This document shows, piece after piece, positions 51,407-59,085 of a DNA stretch of 64,000 nt. Source of the stretch: Pantanalinema sp. GBBB05 (GTDB lineage: Bacteria; Cyanobacteriota; Cyanobacteriia; Leptolyngbyales; Leptolyngbyaceae); NCBI GenBank assembly GCA_016743235.1, contig VRZD01000022.1, positions 1 to 64,000 on the forward strand, written 5' to 3'. The position numbers and the translations under genes were made by a program. How positions within the stretch are numbered: position 1 is the stretch's first letter; the number at the start of each line of letters is the position of its first letter. Under the pieces are notes generated by a model. That model worked only from the letters and a program-made list of their open reading frames with translations. It did no database searches and was not told the DNA's origin.

Positions 51407-53490
51407 GAGCCAACGGCGGCTATGTTTTGGTAGTTGATGATGATGAAAACAGCCGCCTGTATATCTCACGCCAATTGCAGCAATCTGAACTTGTGGTGTT
51501 AACTGCTGAGGATGGGCAGCAGGCGATCGAGGTGTTGGATACCACTCCAGCGATCGAGCTGATTCTACTAGACATTCTGATGCCAACCCTAGACGGCTTT
51601 CGGGTGCTAGAACTTTTGAAAGCTCACCCTACATTACGCCACCTACCTGTCGTCGTCGTTTCCAGTCTAGATGACCTCAAGAGCTTAGTTCGGTGTATTG
51701 AATTAGGCGCCGAAGATTACCTGTTCAAGCCATTAAATCCTGTCCTGCTGAAAGCCAGAGTTGAAGCATGTTTGGAACGCAAACGGCTCCGTGATCAAGA
51801 AACGGCTTATGTCAAGCAACTGCAAACTGAAAAAGCAGCAGCCGAAATGGCAAACCGGGCTAGAAGCATTTTCCTTGCCAATATCAGTCATGAACTCCGG
51901 ACACCGTTAAATGCCATCATCGGCTATAGCGACATTCTGCAAGAGGATTTACAAGATTTAGCCCCCAGCTTGGTTCCTGATGCCGAAAAAATTCGGGCAT
52001 CGGGTAAGCGGCTCCTAGAACTGATTAACGATATTTTAGATATTTCCAAGATCGAAGCAGGCAAGATGGAATTGTATCTAGAACGCTTCGATGTTGCCTC
52101 TTTGGTGGCAGATGTCGTTCACCGGATCACACCACAACTCGACACCAGTGGTAATACCTTCCAACTCGACTGTTCCCCCGAGCTAGGCACCCTGCATGCC
52201 GACTTGAGTAAACTGTCCCAAACGCTGCTGAATCTTCTGGATAATGCCAACAAATTCACTCAGCAGGGAACGATTACACTCACTGTGAGACGGGAAGATG
52301 AGGGAAGTGGGGGAGCAAGCGCAGATAGGGAAGAAGCACAGATAGCCATCTCTTCCTTACCGTCCCTCTCTTCCTCACCTGACCCTAGCTCGTATATCGT
52401 CTTCACGATCGCCGATACCGGAATTGGCATCGACCCTGACCACTTACCCTATCTGTTCCAAAATTTTTATCAGGTCGATGATTCTGCCACGCGCAAATAT
52501 GGAGGGACAGGGTTAGGGTTAGCGCTGAGTCAACGGTTTTGCCAGATGATGGGCGGCACCATCACCGTTGCGAGTCAGTTAGGTCAGGGCTCTGTTTTTA
52601 CTGTACGAATGCCCGTGGATGTGATTGATCATCAAGTGTCGATGGTCACGCTTCATCCAGAGCCAGTGCCGGATGCATCCGAACTCCAACCACCGACCGA
52701 ACTGCTGCAGTTACCCGACGAAGCAAAATTAGTGCTCGTGATTGATAGCGATCGTGCCATGCGAGATCAGATGGTACAAATGCTGAATCGGCAGGGGTTA
52801 CGGGTGATCACTGCTTGGTGCGGGGAAGAAGGGTTGCGGCTAGCGCGGGAACTCCGCCCTGATTGGATTTTGCTCGATATGATGCTGCCAGCCTTGGAGA
52901 GTTGGCAAGTACTATCAACCTTAAAAGCCAGTGCAAACTTGGCAGAAATTCCGGTGTTAGCGATCGCCAAAGCGAATGATCAACAGAGTAGTTTTATCGT
53001 GGGAGTCACGGAATACCTAACAAAACCAACTGATTTGAGCCGATTTGCGCGATTAATGACTCACTATCCCATCCTGACCGCTAAGGGTGATGCCGTTACC
53101 AAACATAGCTTGCTGATTGGCACTGAAACCAGCACTCGCCAAATTGTTCAACGGTTACTCGAGAAAGAAGCCTGGACAGTTACGGCTACAGATAGCATTC
53201 GAATCGCCACCGGAGCCATTGCCCAACTGCAACCAGATTTAATCCTGCTGGATCTGATGCTACCGGACATGCAGGGTTTCGCCTTTCTTGCCGACCTTCA
53301 CGCTCGCTCCATCGAAGCCCCCATTCCCACGATTGGCTTTACCACCCATGATCTCAACCGTGACGATCGGGAATGGTTCAACAGTTACCTGGAAACGCTC
53401 TTGCAACAAACCCATTCCAGCCCTGACAAACTTCTGCTCGATGTTTGCCATTTATTGTCCCCCCATCCTCAGGTCAAAGTGTGCATCTAA
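51403..53490 (+). CDS. REC-HisKA-HATPase-REC-REC hybrid histidine kinase
   Basis: The soluble 695-residue protein starts with a receiver (VLVVDDDENSRLYISRQLQQ, phospho-Asp57, Lys in EDYLFKPLNP). A coiled-coil linker leads to HisKA His163 (FLANISHELRTPLNAIIGYS), and the ATPase domain has LLNLLDNANKFTQQG, DTGIGIDP and GTGLGLAL. Receiver 2 keeps Asp492 and Lys in LTKPTD but has Ala where Ser/Thr is expected (LAIAKAND). Receiver 3 keeps Asp617 but lost the acidic pair (LLIGTETSTR) and the Lys. No sensor or membrane segment is seen; input probably comes from its N-terminal receiver. Confidence 0.93.
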   Translation: MRANGGYVLVVDDDENSRLYISRQLQQSELVVLTAEDGQQAIEVLDTTPAIELILLDILMPTLDGFRVLELLKAHPTLRHLPVVVVSSLDDLKSLVRCIELGAEDYLFKPLNPVLLKARVEACLERKRLRDQETAYVKQLQTEKAAAEMANRARSIFLANISHELRTPLNAIIGYSDILQEDLQDLAPSLVPDAEKIRASGKRLLELINDILDISKIEAGKMELYLERFDVASLVADVVHRITPQLDTSGNTFQLDCSPELGTLHADLSKLSQTLLNLLDNANKFTQQGTITLTVRREDEGSGGASADREEAQIAISSLPSLSSSPDPSSYIVFTIADTGIGIDPDHLPYLFQNFYQVDDSATRKYGGTGLGLALSQRFCQMMGGTITVASQLGQGSVFTVRMPVDVIDHQVSMVTLHPEPVPDASELQPPTELLQLPDEAKLVLVIDSDRAMRDQMVQMLNRQGLRVITAWCGEEGLRLARELRPDWILLDMMLPALESWQVLSTLKASANLAEIPVLAIAKANDQQSSFIVGVTEYLTKPTDLSRFARLMTHYPILTAKGDAVTKHSLLIGTETSTRQIVQRLLEKEAWTVTATDSIRIATGAIAQLQPDLILLDLMLPDMQGFAFLADLHARSIEAPIPTIGFTTHDLNRDDREWFNSYLETLLQQTHSSPDKLLLDVCHLLSPHPQVKVCI
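52295..52386. repeat. In-frame low-complexity inverted-type repeat in the second kinase
   Basis: GGAAGATGAGGGAAGTGGGG and GATAGGGAAGAAG form a purine-rich half. CATCTCTTCCTTACCGTCCC and TCTTCCTCACC form the pyrimidine-rich half. It encodes the segment between LTVRR and SYIVFTIADTG, the same position as in the kinase at 46534. Confidence 0.75.
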
Positions 53491-53535
53491 TCTCTATCCA
53501 CTTGATTTCCTGCGCTGTTTGAGGAGAAATGTCGT

Positions 53536-55434
53536 ATGACTCTGCGCAGACGAACCTTATTAATCATCGGCATCACGCTCTTGGGACTAAATGGCGTGTT
53601 ACATGGCGTGGCATCCTCGCTATTGATCGGCAGCGCCCGCCAGGCAGAGATCCAGGACACCCGTCAAGTCATGAAAGGTGCCCTGAATGTCTTTTCACAA
53701 AATCTCAGTCAATTTAACGAAAACTATACCGACTGGGCAGTATGGGATGATGCCTACGACTTTGTCCAGACTGGTAATTCAAAATTTATCCAATCCAATC
53801 TGGTGGATGCTCAACTTGCCACCCTCCGGATTAACATCATCATTTTTATTAATGACACTGGAAAAATCGTATTTGGCACAGGCTTTGATCTAAACCGGAA
53901 CCAAAAAACGCCAATTCCACCTTCACTCAAGCGACATTTAGTCTTAAGCGATCGCCTACTTCAGCATCCCACCCTTGAGAGTTACCATGCTGGTATCCTG
54001 TCCTTGCCTGAAGGACCGATGATGATCGTGTCTCGCCCCATTTTGACTAGCGAGAGTACAGGACCATTTCGTGGCAGCTTAATTGTGGGACGGTATCTGC
54101 AAGGTGATGAAGTCGATCGCCTCAGCAAGGTAATTCGCTTACCCTTAAGCATTGAAACGATTAGTAACACTCAGCTTCCCGCCAATCTTTGGCAAAATCT
54201 GCAAGCCGGGGTGACTCCAGAACCCACGATCGCAATCCATCCTATAGACGACAATACGATCGCGGGTTATGCCCTGATTAACGACATTTACGACAAACCT
54301 GCCGTGATTCTGAAAGCTGAAAGCCCGCGCACGATTTACCAACAGGGCTGGATCACCGTGCAATACCTAACCTGGATCACGGTACTAGTAGGGTTAGTAT
54401 TTGGGGTAGTTACCTTATTGTTGCTGGAAAAGCTAGTTCTATTCCGCCTTAGCCGTCTGAATCTAGAAGTCCAAACGATCGGGCGGCAAGGCGATTTATC
54501 TCAACGTGTGACGGCTACCGGAGATGATGAATTAGCCCATCTGGGCGCCACCATTAATACAATGCTGTCCACCCTAGCCCAGTATGAGCAGGAGCACCAG
54601 CAGGTAGCGACCGATTTGCAAGGGGCTAAAGAAGCCGCAGAAGCGGCTAACCAGGCTAAAAGTCAATTTCTCGCGAATATGAGTCATGAGCTGCGAACCC
54701 CACTCAATGCCATTATTGGCTACAGCGAGATGCTAGAAGAGGAAGCGGAAGCGCTGGGACAGGAGGAGTTCACTCAAGACCTCCAAAAAATTCGGGGTGC
54801 TGGCAAACACTTATTAGGGCTGATTAATGACATTCTTGACCTGTCGAAAATTGAGGCAGGCAGGATGGAAGTCTATCTCGAAACCTTCGAAATTGCGACC
54901 GCGATCGCAGATATTCTAGCGATCGTGCGTCCATTAATGGAAAAAAATCACAACACCTTCGTCATCCACTGCCCCGATGATCTGGGTTACATGTACGCAG
55001 ATACCACCAAAGTTCATCAGATTCTGCTGAATCTTTTAAGTAACGCCGCAAAGTTCACTGTCCAGGGAACGATTACATTAACTATCGCTAGAGCAGCTAA
55101 AGGCAATGACACCGATCCAGCAACACCGTCTCGTCTCATCTCGTCTTCAGCCGCATCTCCCTATATCACCTTCACCGTTTCTGATACCGGAATTGGGATG
55201 ACTCCAGAGCAGATCAGTAAATTGTTTCGACCATTTTCTCAGGCAGACACGTCTACAACTCGTAAATATGGTGGAACTGGATTAGGCTTAACCATTAGCC
55301 AACGATTTTGTCAGATGATGGGAGGAGAAATCAGAGTGACTAGCGAAGTTGGTCAAGGTAGCAGCTTTACGGTTTATTTGCCAGTTGAGGTCACCCTACC
55401 CAAAACTCATAAACTCATGAGTCACTCAGGGTAA
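53536..55434 (+). CDS. CHASE4-HAMP sensor histidine kinase
   Basis: The 632-residue protein has a first membrane helix (LLIIGITLLGLNGVLHGVAS), an extracytoplasmic CHASE4 domain (residues about 35 to 270; NYTDWAVWDDAYDFVQTGNS is typical), a second helix (about 278 to 300) and HAMP (to about 355, LEVQTIGRQGDLSQRVTATG). It ends with HisKA His384 (FLANMSHELRTPLNAIIGYS) and a HATPase with LLNLLSNAAKFTVQG, DTGIGMTP and GTGLGLTI. No receiver is fused; the receiver-cyclase gene 180 bases downstream is the natural partner. The ligand of CHASE4 is unknown. Confidence 0.94.
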   Translation: MTLRRRTLLIIGITLLGLNGVLHGVASSLLIGSARQAEIQDTRQVMKGALNVFSQNLSQFNENYTDWAVWDDAYDFVQTGNSKFIQSNLVDAQLATLRINIIIFINDTGKIVFGTGFDLNRNQKTPIPPSLKRHLVLSDRLLQHPTLESYHAGILSLPEGPMMIVSRPILTSESTGPFRGSLIVGRYLQGDEVDRLSKVIRLPLSIETISNTQLPANLWQNLQAGVTPEPTIAIHPIDDNTIAGYALINDIYDKPAVILKAESPRTIYQQGWITVQYLTWITVLVGLVFGVVTLLLLEKLVLFRLSRLNLEVQTIGRQGDLSQRVTATGDDELAHLGATINTMLSTLAQYEQEHQQVATDLQGAKEAAEAANQAKSQFLANMSHELRTPLNAIIGYSEMLEEEAEALGQEEFTQDLQKIRGAGKHLLGLINDILDLSKIEAGRMEVYLETFEIATAIADILAIVRPLMEKNHNTFVIHCPDDLGYMYADTTKVHQILLNLLSNAAKFTVQGTITLTIARAAKGNDTDPATPSRLISSSAASPYITFTVSDTGIGMTPEQISKLFRPFSQADTSTTRKYGGTGLGLTISQRFCQMMGGEIRVTSEVGQGSSFTVYLPVEVTLPKTHKLMSHSG

Positions 55435-55610
55435 GATTTCCGATAGACCTGTAGCAAGTGCAATGCCCCCATTGTGAGACTGGCAAGCCTCAAACCTAGG
55501 AGGCATTTCTGGTGGAGCAGGCAGAACTTCCAGAAAATTAGGTTAAGTCATGAAGAATGACTTGGTAGCACCACAAAGTACGAGCATTGTTGGACGGAGC
55601 AAAGAATGTC

Positions 55611-56714
55611 ATGAAGGCTGAACAAGGCTCGATACTAATCGTAGATGATGTCGAGGCAAATCGTGACCTCTTAGCCCGTCGGTTGCAACGCCAGGGGCAT
55701 GAGGTTGCCGTCGCTGAAGATGGACGGCAGGCGATCGAGCGATTACAGCAACAGTCTTTTGATCTAGTTTTGTGTGACATTATGATGCCGGAAATCAACG
55801 GCTATCAAGTGTTAGAGCACCTCAAAGCAGATCCAGATCTCCGCCATATTCCGATCATTATGATTTCGGCGCTGGACGACATTGAAAGTGTCGTGCGTTG
55901 TATTGAATTAGGAGCGGAAGATTATCTATTTAAACCCTTCAATCCCACATTACTAAAAGCTCGGATTAATGCCTCTTTAGAAAAGAAGCGCTTACGTGAT
56001 CAGGAACAAGCTTATCTCAAACAACTTCAGGCAGAGCAGGAAAAATCGGAGCGGTTATTATTAAGTATTCTGCCGAAACCTGTGGCTGAACAGTTAAAAC
56101 AACAACAGCATTTATTTGAGCAAAATATCCTAGAGCCAGGCAGCGGCATCCGCAGTGGAATTGCTGAAAGCTTTGCCGAGGCTACAGTTTTGTTTGCTGA
56201 TATTGTTGACTTCACGCAAACCTCAAGCCATCGATCGCCGATCGAAATTGTCAATCTGCTCAATCACATTTTTTCTGCCTTTGATTATTTAGCCGAACGT
56301 CACCAGTTAGAAAAAATTAAAACGATTGGCGATGCTTACATGGTCGTCGGAGGAGTGCCTACACCTCGACCTGATCACGCTGCTGCGATCGCCGAGATGG
56401 CATTGGATATGCAAGATGCGATCGTCAAATTTAACCAAGAAACTGGAGAATCGTTCAGTATTCGGATTGGTATTAGTACAGGCCCAGTCGTCGCGGGAGT
56501 CATCGGTACGAAAAAGTTTATTTATGACTTATGGGGCGATACAGTCAATACAGCTAGCCGGATGGAATCCCAAGGCTTACCAAATCACATTCAAGTGACA
56601 GCCGCAACCTATCACGATTTGCACAATCAATACCAGTTTGAGGAACGGGGAAGTATTGATATTAAAGGGAAAGGGGAAATGATGACCTACTGGCTAAAAG
56701 CAAAAATTAGCTAA
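55611..56714 (+). CDS. Receiver-linked class III adenylyl cyclase
   Basis: The protein of about 367 residues has an N-terminal REC domain (ILIVDDVEANRDLLARRLQR, phospho-Asp at about residue 56, EDYLFKPFNP), a coiled-coil hinge (about 135 to 170) and a class III cyclase domain. VLFADIVDFTQTSS and TIGDAYMVVGG give the two metal Asp. IKTIGDAYM supplies the adenine-specific Lys, and IYDLWGDTVNTASRME the partner Asp and the Asn/Arg pair. The full active-site set fits cAMP and not cGMP formation. ATG 55611 has GGAGC with suitable spacing; the frame opens at a TTG at 55587. Confidence 0.93.
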   Translation: MKAEQGSILIVDDVEANRDLLARRLQRQGHEVAVAEDGRQAIERLQQQSFDLVLCDIMMPEINGYQVLEHLKADPDLRHIPIIMISALDDIESVVRCIELGAEDYLFKPFNPTLLKARINASLEKKRLRDQEQAYLKQLQAEQEKSERLLLSILPKPVAEQLKQQQHLFEQNILEPGSGIRSGIAESFAEATVLFADIVDFTQTSSHRSPIEIVNLLNHIFSAFDYLAERHQLEKIKTIGDAYMVVGGVPTPRPDHAAAIAEMALDMQDAIVKFNQETGESFSIRIGISTGPVVAGVIGTKKFIYDLWGDTVNTASRMESQGLPNHIQVTAATYHDLHNQYQFEERGSIDIKGKGEMMTYWLKAKIS

Positions 56715-56814
56715 TTCTCACTATAGAGGCAGTAAAGCCAAGTTTTACTAATACCCTAACTAAAGATTAAGTCCTCTTTTTAGCTAAACCTAACCTCGAC
56801 TAAGGAAATTCCGA

Positions 56815-57204
56815 TTAGGAAAAATGCTGTTTGAGTACATCCAAACGCGAACAATTCCAGTAATCAACATGGCTAACTATTAAGCCGTCATCATTTAAAG
56901 TAAGTTCACTCCAGCCACTAATGGCAATGAGCGGTTGCCAAGGTAAAGGTGTATTCCAGCTTAAGGTCCAATCACTTCGAATCTGGTTGCCCTGCCGCTG
57001 AATATCATGTAAATCCATGTGACAGTTCATAAACCAGCGTTGAATAAAGCCAATCATTTTCTGATAGCGATCGATTCCCCGAAATTGGGTCATCGGATCT
57101 TTAAAGTAAACATCTTTCGCATAGAGAGTATACGTTTGATCCTGAGGAAACCGGGCATAATCAGCCTTTAACTGCTCCACGATCGTCATATCAGAATGAG
57201 TCAT
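56815..57204 (-). CDS. DUF2358 (NTF2-like) protein
   Basis: The 129-residue protein has the DUF2358 pattern: LKADYARFPQDQTYTLYAKD, VYFKDPMTQFRGIDRYQKMI and DWTLSWNTPLPWQPLIAISG. It is an NTF2-fold family common in cyanobacteria and plastids; function not known. It lies 26 bases downstream of an unknown gene on the same strand and is probably co-transcribed with it. Confidence 0.85.
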   Translation of the reverse strand: MTHSDMTIVEQLKADYARFPQDQTYTLYAKDVYFKDPMTQFRGIDRYQKMIGFIQRWFMNCHMDLHDIQRQGNQIRSDWTLSWNTPLPWQPLIAISGWSELTLNDDGLIVSHVDYWNCSRLDVLKQHFS

Positions 57205-57230
57205 ACATCAACAATAGCTCTAACAAGCAA

Positions 57231-57797
57231 TTATCCTTCGACTTGATCCCATAAGCGTTCTAGCTGATAGCGCCAAGCGGCTAGAGTGTCATTCTTGGCT
57301 TGGGTGCCCGCATTCATATCACCCATTAATCCTTCTTGATAAAAGCGATCGAGGTTTTGTAGGGTAGCTTCCAACGATTGTCCCTGACGTTTTGCTGCCC
57401 AAATAATTTGACGCATCTGTTGTTCTACCAATTGGGTAAAACAGGGGTTCAATCCCTGCTGATGCAATTCGATTAACTGTTGAATTGCTGCTGTTAAATC
57501 TTCCAGAGTTAATCCTTCACGACTATGTTGAAACACACCCCACAGGACATTTTCTTGCAGAGCATAACGAGTTTCTCGGGTTGGATCAAAATTCGCAGTG
57601 AGCAACTGTTCCAGAAAGGGACGAGCTTCTTGGATCGGAGCGATCGGCACCAGGATTCTTAACCAGGATTGATCATCCGACAGTAATACTAATAACCGTA
57701 GACCAGCCGTTTCTACTTGATAGGAGCCAGGGGCAAGGGTTTGCACAATGTCACCAAACAGATTGGTCAGCGCTTGAACAATAGCTTCAGGAGTCAT
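57231..57797 (-). CDS. Conserved-looking soluble protein of unknown function
   Basis: The 188-residue protein is acidic and has no membrane segment. Residues 1 to 100 look alpha/beta (YQVETAGLRLLVLLSDDQSW, LRILVPIAPIQEARPFLEQL, YALQENVLWGVFQHSREGLT), reminiscent of YbjN/secretion-chaperone-like folds that bind partner proteins. The remainder is helical. I cannot assign a family. It is upstream of the DUF2358 gene with a short gap. Confidence 0.75.
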   Translation of the reverse strand: MTPEAIVQALTNLFGDIVQTLAPGSYQVETAGLRLLVLLSDDQSWLRILVPIAPIQEARPFLEQLLTANFDPTRETRYALQENVLWGVFQHSREGLTLEDLTAAIQQLIELHQQGLNPCFTQLVEQQMRQIIWAAKRQGQSLEATLQNLDRFYQEGLMGDMNAGTQAKNDTLAAWRYQLERLWDQVEG

Positions 57798-58193
57798 AGC
57801 AGGTTGAGATTACCCTGAATTTTCAGGTGATTGCAGCCTTCATCCTCTTGAGTCTAGCGTTAAGTATCCGTAGTCTGAAGCCACGGTTAGGAGCAAGCTT
57901 GCCATTTCTAACTTCAGATGTACCCAAGCCAGCTCAATTTTCTTTGAGTCAAAAGTAGAAATAAATTTGCGACCGGACATTTTACTGGCTGCTTCAAACA
58001 GTTCACCATCCATACGATAGTTTCAATCACGGTGCAATTAGAGAGCGTGGATGAAATCAGTTCGAATATTGCGTCTTCTGAGGGGCAAACGACCGTATAG
58101 CCTGACGGCATGGCTGCACTAGCGCCCCTACAAAAAAGTATCGAAGTTATTTAATTTCCATGCCTAAGGGAGCAGGATGCAGATCATCCGTTA
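57798..58193. other. Intergenic region without a recognisable gene
   Basis: No convincing gene, RNA or repeat is seen in 396 bases. A 65-codon frame (57914 to 58111, minus) has no ribosome site or family features. The region presumably holds the promoter of the unknown gene at 57797 and the end of larE. Confidence 0.5.
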
Positions 58194-59006
58194 TCACTGA
58201 GCTGACTGCAACACCTGATTCAGCTTGCCACTGCGGAAACCCTCTAAATCAAGGGTGACAAATACAAAGCCCAATGTTTGAAAGTGGCTGACCAGCGTCG
58301 TCAAATTGGTGGTTAGAACAAACTCTTGAATGGACTCAGCTGGCAGTTCAATCCGAGCCGTATCTCCCTCAGAACGAACCCGTAGTTGCTTTAATCCCAT
58401 CCGGCGTAAGTAAGCTTCAGCTCTCCCCACACGCTGTAACTTCGCGATCGTAATCTCCTCCCCATAAGGGAACCGCGAGCTTAGACAGGGTTGGGCAGGT
58501 TTATCCCAGGCAGACAGCCCCAAGTGTTTCGCCAAGGCTCGAACATCAGCCTTCGTCAGCCCAACTTCAGCGAGCGGCGATCGTGCCCCCCGTTCCTTCG
58601 CGGCTTGAATCCCCGGTCGGTAGTCTGACAAATCATCGGCATTCACCCCATCCACCACATAAGGAAAGCCTCGTTCTCCTGCTAGCGGTTTTAGAGTATC
58701 GTGCAGCTCACTTTTACAGAAATAACAGCGATTGATTGGGTTGGCGGCATAGTCAGGATTCTCTAGTTCATGGGTTTGCACCAATTCATGAACAATCCCA
58801 ATCTCTGCGGCTTGCAGGCAGGCATCTTCCAGGTCTTCGGGCAGCAGAGAGGGAGAAACAGCCGTGACTGCCAATGCCCGATCTCCCAAAACATCGTAGG
58901 CAATTTTGGCAACCAGCGTACTATCAATACCACCTGAGTAAGCAATCAAAGCTTGTCCCATTTCGTTGAACAACGCTCTCAGTTGTCCTAATTGATCGAC
59001 CAACAT
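58194..59006 (-). CDS. larE: ATP-dependent sacrificial sulfur transferase LarE
   Basis: LarE makes the sulfur-containing nickel-pincer cofactor first described for lactate racemase. The 270-residue protein has the PP-loop ALIAYSGGIDSTLVAKIAYD, NPINRCYFCKSELHDTLKPL and QPCLSSRFPYGEEI. Cys174 in the last motif corresponds to the sulfur-giving Cys of the sacrificial type. No larA, larB or larC gene is within the window, so the target enzyme is elsewhere. It is downstream of the hybrid kinase on the same strand. Confidence 0.88.
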   Translation of the reverse strand: MLVDQLGQLRALFNEMGQALIAYSGGIDSTLVAKIAYDVLGDRALAVTAVSPSLLPEDLEDACLQAAEIGIVHELVQTHELENPDYAANPINRCYFCKSELHDTLKPLAGERGFPYVVDGVNADDLSDYRPGIQAAKERGARSPLAEVGLTKADVRALAKHLGLSAWDKPAQPCLSSRFPYGEEITIAKLQRVGRAEAYLRRMGLKQLRVRSEGDTARIELPAESIQEFVLTTNLTTLVSHFQTLGFVFVTLDLEGFRSGKLNQVLQSAQ

Positions 59007-59085
59007 GGCTAAATACCCCCTGAACCTGGTCAGTTGGGAACTACAACAACCTCTAACCTAGCGCGTTTCCGACCGGATCGGTGGG

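Noticed and set aside
57914..58111. 65-codon minus-strand frame between larE and the unknown gene
   Set aside because: No start signal, low-quality composition and no recognisable motif.
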